The position numbers were made by a program, and so were the translations under genes. Positions 49,104 to 57,111 of a stretch of DNA of 64,000 bases are shown in pieces (positions within the stretch are counted from its first letter, which is position 1; each line of letters opens with the position of its first letter). The notes under the pieces were generated by a model, which was not told the origin of the DNA, made no database searches, and saw nothing but the letters and a program-made list of their open reading frames with translations. The DNA comes from Streptomyces turgidiscabies Car8. Its GTDB lineage: Bacteria > Actinomycetota > Actinomycetes > Streptomycetales > Streptomycetaceae. Where the stretch lies: NCBI RefSeq assembly GCF_000331005.1, contig NZ_AEJB01000070.1, forward strand, positions 1 to 64,000. The letters run 5' to 3'.

Positions 49104-49400
49104 CTATCCGCCCGCCGTGGAGCGCTGCACGGCCGGGGGCGTATGCCCGGTGAAGCGGTCCGCGTGGGCCCATCCGGCCTGCTCCCGGAGATAGGCGACC
49201 AGGCTGGTACGGAGATAGCGCTCGGCGGCGTGCACGGCCTCCCGCGCACAGCGCTTCCCCATCAGCACGCACAGGGTGTAGCCCGAGTCCTCGAAACTGT
49301 CCCGCGCCGAACGGTCGGACGGGGCCGCGAGCATGACGCGCTCCCACTCCCGGTACCTGTTCAGCTGTCGGGCGACCTCGGCTTTGGCGGGCAACAGCAT
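49104..49400 (-). CDS. DUF5133 protein
   Basis: 98 residues, mostly helical, matching the Streptomyces DUF5133 pattern: MLLPAKAEVARQLNRYREWE, SGYTLCVLMGKRCAREAV and AAERYLR. Function unknown. It lies 53 bases upstream of glgE on the same strand and may share its promoter region. Confidence 0.85.
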   Translation of the reverse strand: MLLPAKAEVARQLNRYREWERVMLAAPSDRSARDSFEDSGYTLCVLMGKRCAREAVHAAERYLRTSLVAYLREQAGWAHADRFTGHTPPAVQRSTAGG

Positions 49401-49647
49401 GGTGCTGGTCCCCTTCCTCGTGACTCACTGCTTCTACGGCGAGACCTTCACTCATGGTGCACGCGCGACGACCCAGCGTCCTGTTGGATTTTCAACCACC
49501 GGGAGTTCCGCTCGTGTTGCACGAATGGACTAGCGCTCCCACTCTGGGAGGTGACTCAGAAGCGAACAGTGCTCACGCTTCGCGCTCGGGGCCCTGCCCC
49601 GCAGAGCGTGAGGAACGTGGGTCCGCCGCCGTGAGGAGCCAACGACG

Positions 49648-50154
49648 ATGAAGACCGCAGAGTCCTGCTACTACCACCTCGACGTGGAGGTCTGTCCGGA
49701 ACGGATCGGACAGGTGGGCCGCATCCTGGCCGCCCATCTCCGGCTCTGGGACCTGGAACACCTGGTCGGGCCTGTCTGCGACGGCACCGAAGCTCTGTTG
49801 AGCGCCATCGACGGACACGCGACCGACAAGCGTGCGGTGATCGAGATGTGGTGGAACGGCCAGCACCTCATCACCGCCATCGCCGAGAACGACCGTGACC
49901 TGCGGCTCGACCGGGAACTCGGCAACTGCCTGGCCTGGATCGCCGCGGCGAGCGACGGCTGGGGCTGCTGCGACACCGACACGGGCGCCAAGGTCATCTG
50001 GTTCTCACGCCGGGCCCGCTCCTGCGAAGGCGTGCCGCTGATCCCGGCCCCGCCCGCGCCGACCCTCCGCGAGGGATGCCGGACCCCGGGAGGCGCGCCG
50101 GCCTTCGCCGGTGGGGAGCAGCATCGGGCACCGGACGTTCTCGTGACCGCGTAG
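49648..50154 (+). CDS. RsbW-like ATP-binding protein with degenerate N box
   Basis: 168 residues from an ATG with GAGGAG nine bases upstream. It has the anti-sigma HATPase fold (VCPERIGQVGRILAAHLRLWDL, ITAIAENDRDL, DGWGCCDTDTGAKVIWF). The N-box asparagine is not seen: EALLSAIDGHA replaces the usual ELVTNAVRHA, so ATP or Mg binding may be altered. The C-terminal 40 residues are low complexity. Divergent from DUF5133; regulation of a nearby sigma factor is possible but unproven. Confidence 0.8.
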   Translation: MKTAESCYYHLDVEVCPERIGQVGRILAAHLRLWDLEHLVGPVCDGTEALLSAIDGHATDKRAVIEMWWNGQHLITAIAENDRDLRLDRELGNCLAWIAAASDGWGCCDTDTGAKVIWFSRRARSCEGVPLIPAPPAPTLREGCRTPGGAPAFAGGEQHRAPDVLVTA

Positions 50155-50235
50155 CAGCGGTACCGCCGACTCTCCCTGGGCATAGTGAAGTTGGCACCCT
50201 GCTACGGGGGCGGGGCGGGCCACAGGGGGAACGCC

Positions 50236-50751
50236 GTGATCAGGTATGTCCACTACGAAGTGATGTGCGGGATTCTCGCGGTCTGCGCGGCAGCGGTGAG
50301 CGCGGGGGTGGTGTTCGGGTCGGAGGGTGCTCCGGAGGCGCCGCGAGGTGTCGCCCCGGCGATAGCCCTCGGTCTGCTCGCCCTGGCGTGCGCCGCGGGG
50401 TTCGGAGTGCTCACCGTCTCCCGGCTGAAGTGGTTCGGCGAGGGACGGGACTTCGAAAAGGCGGTTCCGCTGGAGAAGACCGGTGTGGTCCTGCCTGCAC
50501 CGGGCAGGCAGTACCGCGACAGCGTCAACGTCTGGCTCTTCCTCGGTCTGGTGGCGTCCGCGCTGGGCGGCGGACTGCTGTGGGGGCGAGCGCTGGCGCT
50601 CTGGCCGCTGCTCTTCGCGGCGGTATGGCTGGCCCGGGGCCGGCAGGTCGCCCGCTGGGAGCGCTGTCACGGCCTGGTGCTCTGGATCGGTCGGGTCCAC
50701 ACCCGGCTTCCGGAAGGCGACAACCAGAATCTGTACTCCTCGGTCCGGTGA
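50236..50751 (+). CDS. Small multi-pass membrane protein
   Basis: 171 residues from the GTG at 50236 with GGGGGA eight bases upstream; an upstream start at 50185 has a glycine-rich extension. There are four hydrophobic segments (CGILAVCAAAVSAGVVFG, AIALGLLALACAAGFGVL, VWLFLGLVASALGGGLLWG, ALWPLLFAAVWLA). No family recognised. Confidence 0.7.
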   Translation: MIRYVHYEVMCGILAVCAAAVSAGVVFGSEGAPEAPRGVAPAIALGLLALACAAGFGVLTVSRLKWFGEGRDFEKAVPLEKTGVVLPAPGRQYRDSVNVWLFLGLVASALGGGLLWGRALALWPLLFAAVWLARGRQVARWERCHGLVLWIGRVHTRLPEGDNQNLYSSVR

Positions 50752-50760
50752 CAGGCGGGC

Positions 50761-51573
50761 TCAGCGCGGGATGCGTGAAGTCACCGTGAACTGCGCCCCG
50801 TCCGGATCGCGCAGCACCGCCTCGTAGGGCACGGAATCGGGGTCGTGCCGCAGGATGCTGCCGCCGTTGTCCTGTGCGGCCTTGACACAGGCCGTCACGT
50901 CCTCGACCGCGAAGTGGACCTGCCAGTGAGGGCGGATCGTGGGGTCGGGCGCGGCTTCCAGTGCGCCCGACACGATGCGGGCCACGACGTCGCCCCGACT
51001 GCGCAGCACGACCTCGTCGCCCTCGTACAGGACCTGGCAGCAACCTGGCTGGTCCGAAGCCCACTCCAGGATCTCGCCGTAGAAGATGGCGGCGTCGAAC
51101 GCGTCTCGCGTGTGCAGCCGTACGAACGTCGGTGCGGACCGCCGCCAGGCCTCCCAGCCGGCCAGCAGCTCTCCCTCCCAGACGCCGAAGATCGCGCCGT
51201 CGCGGTCGGCCAGCAGGGCCGCCCGGCCGGGCGGGAGGGAGAGCGGCCCGACCGCCGCCGTGCCCCCGCGCTCACGGACCCGGGCCACCGCCTCGTCCGC
51301 GCTCGGCACGGCGAAGTACGGCGTCCAGGCGACCACCATCTGCCATACGGAGGCCACCGCGGCGATCCCCGCGACGGGTGTGCCGTCCACCAGGGCGACC
51401 CGGAAGCGGTCGCCCAGCCGGGCCGGACGCCACCTCCAGCCCAGGACGGCGGTGTAGAACGCCTCGGTGGCCCGCAGGTCGCGGCTGGTCAGACTCACCC
51501 AGCAGGGGGCGCCGAACACGGAACGGGTCGAGAAGACGTCCGTCGCGCCGCGGGGATGTGTCGGGTGGTTCAT
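50761..51573 (-). CDS. Two-module VOC protein
   Basis: 270 residues from the ATG at 51573. It has duplicated VOC halves: PCWVSLTSRDLRATEAFYTAVLGWRW with GPLSLPPGRAALLADRDGAIFGVW, then FVRLHTRDAFDAAIFYGEILEW with WQVHFAVEDV and RDPDGAQFTVTS. This matches glyoxalase/bleomycin-resistance-like fusions common in Streptomyces. Ligand unknown. Confidence 0.9.
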   Translation of the reverse strand: MNHPTHPRGATDVFSTRSVFGAPCWVSLTSRDLRATEAFYTAVLGWRWRPARLGDRFRVALVDGTPVAGIAAVASVWQMVVAWTPYFAVPSADEAVARVRERGGTAAVGPLSLPPGRAALLADRDGAIFGVWEGELLAGWEAWRRSAPTFVRLHTRDAFDAAIFYGEILEWASDQPGCCQVLYEGDEVVLRSRGDVVARIVSGALEAAPDPTIRPHWQVHFAVEDVTACVKAAQDNGGSILRHDPDSVPYEAVLRDPDGAQFTVTSRIPR

Positions 51574-51808
51574 GGCACTCGTGTCCTGACTTCGTCGACC
51601 GGCGGGCACCGGTCGGACACCAGTCTCCGACCGACCCCGTCCCGGTGCCTGTCGAGTACCCCGATCGGGCCTGTCGGCACCTGGGGGGCGGCGGCGGGCG
51701 AAGTCACGCGACGGGAGTGTGTTTCAACTCCGTCCCTCCGGTGCAACCGGGAGGGGTGGGTTCGCTGGTGAACCGTTCCCGGGAGGGTTCGGCAGTGAGC
51801 CCGTCCCC

Positions 51809-51845
51809 CAGTCGCCCGGCATTGAAGCAATTGCCCGGGCGACTG
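51809..51845. terminator. Nested hairpin downstream of the sigma factor gene
   Basis: CAGTCGCCCGG and CCGGGCGACTG (perfect 11-base stem) enclose a second ATTG-AAG-CAAT stem. It is located 26 bases beyond the sigma factor stop. A strong candidate terminator for that gene; no T tract follows. Confidence 0.6.
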
Positions 51846-51870
51846 TGGTGTGTTCGGGTTCGGCAGGCCC

Positions 51871-52734
51871 TCAGCAGGCATCTGCGAGCATGTCCTCGTC
51901 CCGCGCCCGGCTCCTCCCGGCGGCGTGTTCGACGGACGGCTCGGCGGCGGACTCCTCGTCGAGCTCCTCGCGGATGCGCGCGCAGCAGGTGCTCAGCAGC
52001 CGGGAGACGTGCATCTGCGAGATGCCCAGTTGCGACGCGATCCGGCTCTGGGTCATCCCGCCGAAGAACCGCAGGTAGAGGATGGTCCGCTCGCGCTCGG
52101 GCAGAGCCCGCAGACAGGGACTGACGGCTGTGCGGTCGACGATTCTGTCGAAGCCGGGGTCGGTTCTGCCGACGGTGTCCGTGAGCGCGTATCCGTCGGT
52201 GCGCGGCATCTCCGCCTCCAGCGACAGCACGGAGAAGCACTCCAGGGCCTCCATGCCGGTACGCACCTCGCTCTCGCTCAGCTGTGCGTACGCGGCGATC
52301 TCGGCGTCGGTCGGGGGCCGCCCCGGGGTGGTGGCGGAGAGTTCCCTGGAGGCGGTGCGCACCCGGTTGCGAAGGTCCTGGACCCGGCGCGGCACATGCA
52401 GCGCCCACAGATGGTCGCGGAAGTGGCGCTTGATCTCGCCGGTGACCGTCGGTACGGCGTAGGCCTCGAAGGCGGTGCCGCGCTCCGGGTCGTAGTGGTC
52501 GACGGCCTTGACGAGTCCGACGGCGGCGACCTGGTAGAGATCCTCCAGGGCCTCACCGCGCCCCCGGAACCGGACGGCGATCCGCTCCGACATGGGGAGC
52601 CAGGCCCGTACGAGGTCGTCGCGGAGCGTCTGACGTTCCGGCCCTTCGGGGAGTCGGGCGAGCCGCTCGAAGTCGGCGGCGGTGTCGGGGGCGTCGTCGT
52701 GCGGATGTTGCCTCGTTCTGGTGGCGATACGCAT
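51871..52734 (-). CDS. RNA polymerase sigma factor, SigB/SigF/SigG type
   Basis: 287 residues from the ATG at 52734 (GAGGAAGG about ten bases before); a GTG at 52743 is too close to that site. Region 2 has EDLYQVAAVGLVKAVDHYDP and GTAFEAYAVPTVTGEIKRHF. Region 3 has WALHVPRRVQDLRNRV. Region 4 has LPERERTILYLRFFGGMTQS and IASQLGISQMHVSRLLS. This group is controlled by anti-sigma/anti-anti-sigma switches and governs stress or sporulation genes. A degenerate RsbW-like protein is encoded 1.7 kb away. Confidence 0.95.
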   Translation of the reverse strand: MRIATRTRQHPHDDAPDTAADFERLARLPEGPERQTLRDDLVRAWLPMSERIAVRFRGRGEALEDLYQVAAVGLVKAVDHYDPERGTAFEAYAVPTVTGEIKRHFRDHLWALHVPRRVQDLRNRVRTASRELSATTPGRPPTDAEIAAYAQLSESEVRTGMEALECFSVLSLEAEMPRTDGYALTDTVGRTDPGFDRIVDRTAVSPCLRALPERERTILYLRFFGGMTQSRIASQLGISQMHVSRLLSTCCARIREELDEESAAEPSVEHAAGRSRARDEDMLADAC

Positions 52735-53038
52735 CGCGCGCACCTTCCTCGGTTGGCGCTGGATGGACAGACACCGAGGGAGGGTGCGCTCACGGACCGG
52801 ACGGAGGTCGGCCGGAGCCCGGCGAACCGGCTCCCACGGGCGTGCCTCCAGTCCGAAGCACTAGGTGACCGATTCCCGTTCCAGGCGGTATGGAAACAAA
52901 TCGGCATAAAATATGACTCACTGTTTCCGGTCGACCGCGAAACGAATTCACGAAATGGAACGTGCCGCATACATGTTCTTGACCGCTCCATTTGTTTCCC
53001 GTGGTTCATTACCTCTGACACAGAGCTAATCTCGCTGT
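52735..53038. other. Intergenic region between sigma factor and MarR genes
   Basis: 304 bases, distinctly AT-richer than its flanks between 52870 and 53030. It carries the divergent promoters of the sigma factor and MarR operons. Apart from the MarR operator/-10 described separately and a TTGACC at 52979, I see nothing definite. Confidence 0.5.
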
Positions 53039-53040
53039 GT
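53018..53040 (+). promoter_or_regulatory. Probable MarR operator overlapping the -10 of a leaderless promoter
   Basis: ACACAG (53018-53023) and CTGTGT (53035-53040) are inverted copies spaced by 11 bases and enclose TAATCT (53027-53032), a good -10 hexamer. A start of transcription about seven bases after it would coincide with the GTG at 53039, so the MarR mRNA may be leaderless. Binding would block the -10, giving autorepression. Confidence 0.5.
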
Positions 53041-53512
53041 GGACCGAATGGACCCGGCAGACCCAGAGACCTTCTCGGACGAACTGGCCGACGCGCTCCT
53101 CGGAGTACAGCGGCTGATCCGGCGCCGGCTGCGCGGCGGGACGAGCGTGCCCCGGCTGCGGGGTGCCGAGGTCGAGCTGCTGCGGCTGGTCATCGGCCGC
53201 CCCGGTATCGGTATCTCCGACGCCGCCAGGGAGCTGTACCTGGCGGGCAACTCCGTGTCGACGCTGGTGAACCAGCTGGTGGCGGCCGGATACCTGATCC
53301 GCGGCACGGATCCGGCCGACCGGCGGGCCGCCCGGCTGCTGCCCACCCCTGCGGCCGAGGCCCGCCTCAGGGAGTGGCGGGAACGGCGCGCCGCTCTCGT
53401 ACGGCGGCAGGTGTCCCGTCTCGACGACGCCGACCGGGACGCCCTGCGGGCCGCGCTCCCGGCTCTGCGGACACTCGCCCGCAACCTGCACGAGGAGACG
53501 GAGGAGGCATGA
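53039..53512 (+). CDS. MarR family transcriptional regulator
   Basis: 157 residues from the GTG at 53039; an ATG at 53048 is the alternative, and neither has a ribosome-binding site. The winged HTH spans about residues 45-100 (GAEVELLRLVIGRPG, ISDAARELYLAGNSVSTLVN, wing GTDPADRRAARLLPT). The stop overlaps the ABC ATPase start (ATGA), so it is likely the drug-responsive repressor of the exporter that follows. Confidence 0.9.
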   Translation: MDRMDPADPETFSDELADALLGVQRLIRRRLRGGTSVPRLRGAEVELLRLVIGRPGIGISDAARELYLAGNSVSTLVNQLVAAGYLIRGTDPADRRAARLLPTPAAEARLREWRERRAALVRRQVSRLDDADRDALRAALPALRTLARNLHEETEEA

Positions 53513-54426
53513 CGTCAGAACGGATCACCGGGGCGGCCGCTGAGGCGACCGGTGAGAAGGCCGCTGGGGCGACCGAGAGGGTCGCGGAGAGCCGTGCGGC
53601 CGTCAGCTGTACCGGTCTCGTGTACGCCTTCGGCGGGACCAGGGCCGTCGACGGACTCCATCTCACCGTCCGGGAGGGGGAGGTGTTCGGCCTCCTCGGG
53701 CCCAACGGCGCGGGCAAGACGACCGCTATCCGCTGCGTCACCACACTCCTGCCGGTGCCCGCCGGCATGGTCCGCGTCTTCGGCCACGACGCCGCCGGGG
53801 ACCGGATGGCGGTGCGCCGGCTGCTCGGCTACGTACCGCAGCAGCTGTCCGCCGACTCCGGGCTCACCGGGCGCGAGAACGTCGTCCTGTTCGCCCGGGT
53901 CTTCGACGTCCCGCGCCGCGAGCGGGCCGAGCGGGTCGGCCAGGCCCTGGCGGCGGTAGGCCTCACCGACGCCGCCGACCGTCTCGCGAAGACGTACTCC
54001 GGTGGCATGGTGCGCCGGCTCGAACTCGCCCAGGCGCTGGTCAGCGCGCCCCGGCTGCTCATCCTCGACGAACCCACCATCGGACTCGACCCCATCGCTA
54101 GAACGGACGTGTGGGAGCACATCGGCGCCGTGCGCGCCACCACCGGTATGACCGTCCTGGTCACCACGCACTACATGGACGAGGCCGACCAGTACTGCGA
54201 CCGCGTCGCCCTGATGCACCACGGCCGTATCCGCGCCCTCGGCACCCCCGACGAACTCCGGGCGGGGCTCGGCGAACGGCGCAGGACCGAGGGCGCTTCC
54301 AGCACCGCCTCGCCGCCCACGCTGGAGGACGTCTTCCGGGATGTCGCCGGCAGCGGCCTCGAAGACAGGTCAGGAGACTTCCGCGATGTCCGCAGCACCC
54401 GCCGCACCGCTTCCCGCGTCGGCTGA
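53509..54426 (+). CDS. ABC transporter ATP-binding protein, DrrA-like
   Basis: 305 residues starting in the ATGA overlap. Walker A is GPNGAGKTT, Q-loop VPQQLSADSG, signature YSGGMVRRLELAQAL, Walker B LLILDEPTIGLD, and the switch histidine lies in TTHYMDEAD. A C-terminal DrrA-type extension (SPPTLEDVFRDV) is present. It pairs with the adjacent ABC-2 permease to export drugs or lipids, but that permease is truncated, so the exporter is probably non-functional. Confidence 0.93.
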   Translation: MTSERITGAAAEATGEKAAGATERVAESRAAVSCTGLVYAFGGTRAVDGLHLTVREGEVFGLLGPNGAGKTTAIRCVTTLLPVPAGMVRVFGHDAAGDRMAVRRLLGYVPQQLSADSGLTGRENVVLFARVFDVPRRERAERVGQALAAVGLTDAADRLAKTYSGGMVRRLELAQALVSAPRLLILDEPTIGLDPIARTDVWEHIGAVRATTGMTVLVTTHYMDEADQYCDRVALMHHGRIRALGTPDELRAGLGERRRTEGASSTASPPTLEDVFRDVAGSGLEDRSGDFRDVRSTRRTASRVG

Positions 54427-55081
54427 CCCCACCGCCCGGAACCTCCTGCTCGTGCCGCCCCGGCCCAGAACGGGCTGGCGGCTGCTGCCCGCCCGGGCCG
54501 GCGCGATGTGCGCGGTCGAACTGCAGAAACTCCGCCACGACCGCACCGAGCTGTACACCAGGGCCGTCCAGCCCGCCCTCTGGCTGCTCATCTTCGGCGA
54601 GACCTTCACCCGGATCCGGGCGATACCCACCGGCGGCATCCCGTACCTCGACTATCTGGCGCCCGGGATCATCGCCCAGTCCGCGATGTTCATCGCCATC
54701 TTCTACGGCATCATGATCATCTGGGAGCGGGACGCCGGGATCCTCACCAAACTCCTCGTCACCCCGACCCCGCGCGCGGCCCTCGTCACCGGCAAGGCCT
54801 TCGCGGCCGGGGTGAAGGCGCTGATCCAGGCCGTCGTCGTGATCGTCATCGCCGCCCTGCTCGGCGTGGCCCTGACCTGGAACCCGCTCAGGCTGCTCGG
54901 AGTCGCCGCGGCCGTCGTCCTCGGGTCCGCGTTCTTCTCCTGCCTGTCGATGACGATCGCCGGGATCGTCCTCACCCGCGACCGGCTGATGGGCATCGGC
55001 CAAGTCAATGGCTGCTCGCAAGCTATAAAATCCGGAGAGGTAGCGACTAGGGCGTGTGTTGGAAGTGGATCATGCGCCTAG
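54386..55081 (+). pseudogene. Truncated ABC-2 (DrrB-like) permease
   Basis: It starts at the ATG at 54386 (AGGAGA site), overlapping the ATPase 3' end by 41 bases. About 205 residues match DrrB-type permeases (CAVELQKLRHDRTELYTRAVQ, PGIIAQSAMFIAIFYG, IIWERDAGILTKLLVTPTPR, LGSAFFSCLSMTIAGIVLTRDRLMGIGQ). After the GIGQ codons the homology stops at about 55000 and 26 unrelated residues lead to a stop. The last two helices and the conserved C-terminus (about 70-80 residues) are missing. The junction marks an insertion or deletion end point. Confidence 0.85.
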
Positions 55082-55090
55082 GGTGTTGGC

Positions 55091-55522
55091 ATGTCGCTGA
55101 GTCGCATAGTCCTCCCGTCTGGTCGGTCGATCGAGCTCATCGAGCTGCGGATGTCGTCGACCTATGGGGGGATGCTGGAGGGTTACCCGTGCAAGCGCAT
55201 CAACGACATGAAGGTCAGCGGTCTCCAGTGGCAGGCCGAACGCGCGTTTCCCTCCACGCCGTTCCATCTCGTTCCGCCCTCCCGTGAGTACCCGGACCAG
55301 ACCGCCGGCCCCTTCGGCCCTGTTGAGGTGCTGCCTTCCGTGGCGTGCATCGGCGTCTTCGGCTCGACAGCGGTCACTCCTGAGGTCGACCCTGTGCTGT
55401 ACCGCTCCGCTCTCGTTGTGGCCTGGTTCCAGGCCGCCCCGGATGTCCCGTCGGGTGAGGATGCTGATTGGTCGCTTGGCAGCATTCGCTGGGAGGAGCT
55501 GGCCCAGGACTACGAGCTCTAG
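55091..55522 (+). CDS. Hypothetical protein
   Basis: 143 residues starting MSLSRIVLPSGRSIELIELR and containing SSTYGGMLEGYPCKRINDM and a C-terminal SIRWEELAQDYEL. There is no signal peptide or membrane segment. GC is intermediate between host and island. A perfect hairpin at its stop codon supports a real, separately terminated gene. No function recognised. Confidence 0.65.
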   Translation: MSLSRIVLPSGRSIELIELRMSSTYGGMLEGYPCKRINDMKVSGLQWQAERAFPSTPFHLVPPSREYPDQTAGPFGPVEVLPSVACIGVFGSTAVTPEVDPVLYRSALVVAWFQAAPDVPSGEDADWSLGSIRWEELAQDYEL

Positions 55523-55546
55523 CCTCCATCAAGAAAGATGGAGGCT
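55521..55546 (+). terminator. Terminator hairpin
   Basis: AGCCTCCATC-AAGAAA-GATGGAGGCT, a perfect ten-base stem with a six-base loop that begins at the stop codon of the hypothetical gene. It shields it from the adjacent insertion sequence. Confidence 0.75.
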
Positions 55547-55560
55547 AACGCCTCTGCCGA

Positions 55561-55570
55561 CGCCTGGGGG
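55561..55570. repeat. Target-site duplication, left copy
   Basis: CGCCTGGGGG, identical to 56915-56924, immediately outside the left inverted repeat of the insertion sequence. Confidence 0.85.
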
Positions 55571-55588
55571 CAGGTGTGATGCGTGCTC
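55571..55588. repeat. IS left terminal inverted repeat
   Basis: CAGGTGTGATGCGTGCTC; it runs into the stop codon of the transposase. The partner is at 56897-56914 with one mismatch at the fifth base. Confidence 0.88.
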
Positions 55589-56804
55589 ATCCGGTGAGAC
55601 CGAGTTCGCGTAGGGCGTCGGCGGGGTGGTTGCGGTAGTGGTCGTGGGCGGCGGCGTTGTTGGTCCAGCCGGCGAGGTGGGCGAGGCTGATCGCCAGGCT
55701 GCGGAAGGTCGCGAGGGCCCGGGGCAGGCTGCCGGTGCGGGCCCGGCAGGCATCCTCGCCGAAGGTCACGTCTCGCACGAAGTGCTGGGCCTCGATGGAC
55801 CACTGATCACGGGTGCAGCGGGCCAGGGTGGCGGCGTCGGCTGTGGCAACGGGTGCGGTGGTGATGCCGAGTTCGGCCACGGCGTGCTGCTTTCCGTCGC
55901 CGCGGCCGGTGGTGTACCGCTCGGTCAGCAGGGCCTGGGTGGCGTGCGGGAAGGCGACCTGGCCGTCGGCGAGGGGCTGGACGCGCACGATGCGGATCTC
56001 GTGACGGCCGCTGTTCCTCTCCTCGGTGCGGTGCACCGTGATGGCCGTGTTGGTGTACTCGTCCCGGTCGAGGGCGTCGAGTTGAGCGAAGAGGGCGGGC
56101 CGGTTCTCCTTGACCGGGAAGAGGCCGAAGGCGCCCCGTCGGTGCAGGTAGCGGGCGTGGGCGGCGACGGTGTGCAGGGCGTCCGCGGTCACGATCATGC
56201 CGGAGATGTCGGTGACCAGGTCCAGGGCCGGGGCGAAGTGGAGAGTCTCATGCGGCTTGTGCCGCATTTCGCGCTGGGCGAGCATCACGCCCGGATCGGT
56301 GAGGTAGACGCCCAGCAGGTGCAGTTGATGCCCGTCGCTGTCGCGGGCGCCACGGACCGTCTTGCCGTCCGCTGCGAGCGAGAGCACGGGCATCTCGCCG
56401 GCGATGCCGGCCGGCGGGTCGGCTGTGTGCGCCTGGATGAACGTGCCGACGGCCGCATCCAGCGCGTCCAGACGGGCGAGCGCGCGGGTGAGAGTGGTGG
56501 CCACCGGAAGCCGGTCCGGGTCTGCGCCGGGGACTTCGAGGGCCGCCAGGACGCCGGCGCCCTGGCCACGCGCCCAGCGGATCACGCCGCGCACCGAGCA
56601 CACCCCGCACAGCATGGCGCAGGCGACCAGGCCGAGCAGCATCGGCCAGGCGTGTGTGACCAGATGCGGAGTCCTGGGGTCGGGCACCGTGCGGACGGCC
56701 TCCAGCAGCGACGGCAGGCGTTCCGGCGCGGACAACTGGCTGGCTGCCGGGCCGAGTTCAGCGGCGAGTTGGCGCGAGGTGGGCAGGGTCGGGCAGGATG
56801 GCAT
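55587..56804 (-). CDS. ISAs1-family DDE transposase
   Basis: 405 residues. The N-terminal DDE_Tnp_1-associated region ([15 protein letters not shown]) precedes the catalytic core. The first Asp is in [15 protein letters not shown], the second in [10 protein letters not shown] and the Glu in [20 protein letters not shown]. All three acidic residues are present and there is no internal stop, so the element may be active. It belongs to the H-repeat/ISAs1 group. Confidence 0.93.
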   Translation of the reverse strand: MPSCPTLPTSRQLAAELGPAASQLSAPERLPSLLEAVRTVPDPRTPHLVTHAWPMLLGLVACAMLCGVCSVRGVIRWARGQGAGVLAALEVPGADPDRLPVATTLTRALARLDALDAAVGTFIQAHTADPPAGIAGEMPVLSLAADGKTVRGARDSDGHQLHLLGVYLTDPGVMLAQREMRHKPHETLHFAPALDLVTDISGMIVTADALHTVAAHARYLHRRGAFGLFPVKENRPALFAQLDALDRDEYTNTAITVHRTEERNSGRHEIRIVRVQPLADGQVAFPHATQALLTERYTTGRGDGKQHAVAELGITTAPVATADAATLARCTRDQWSIEAQHFVRDVTFGEDACRARTGSLPRALATFRSLAISLAHLAGWTNNAAAHDHYRNHPADALRELGLTG

Positions 56805-56896
56805 GCGGGCGCGACCTTCACGATCTTGCGAGTGGAATCACATGATCATGACGGGTCGCGCCCTTCCGCGTTCACCCGGCCTCCCGTCCAAGATCC

Positions 56897-56914
56897 GAGC
56901 ACGCATCACGCCTG
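56897..56914. repeat. IS right terminal inverted repeat
   Basis: GAGCACGCATCACGCCTG, reverse complement of the left end except for one base. It lies 92 bases upstream of the transposase start. Confidence 0.88.
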
Positions 56915-56924
56915 CGCCTGGGGG
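56915..56924. repeat. Target-site duplication, right copy
   Basis: CGCCTGGGGG, matching 55561-55570 exactly. Beyond it, 56925-57111 is AT-richer with no recognisable gene. Confidence 0.85.
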
Positions 56925-57111
56925 TTACGTTGGGGATCCAGTCCGCAGTGGAGTGGATCTGCGGCCAGCAGCCCGTAGAGCTGCCATGTCGACCACACCA
57001 TTCTGACTTCTGACCGAAGAGTAACGCTTGGCAAGAAGCCAGCAACGGAAAGAATAAGTTGTTGGCACTGACAAGCAGATGGCTGCGGACGATCCAAGTA
57101 CCCAATACCCG

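Larger units (their letters stand above)
55571..56914 (-). mobile_element. Intact ISAs1-family insertion sequence, 1344 bp
   Basis: Bounded by 18-bp terminal inverted repeats (17 of 18 identical) and flanked by a perfect 10-bp direct repeat CGCCTGGGGG. It carries one full-length transposase on the minus strand. The exact ends and duplication indicate recent transposition into an island that was already present. The pre-insertion sequence would read ...GCCGA-CGCCTGGGGG-TTACG... Confidence 0.9.

Noticed and set aside
55001-55090. Integrase attachment site at the permease junction
   Set aside because: No tRNA fragment and no repeat of the junction sequence is visible in the window, so an att site cannot be claimed.
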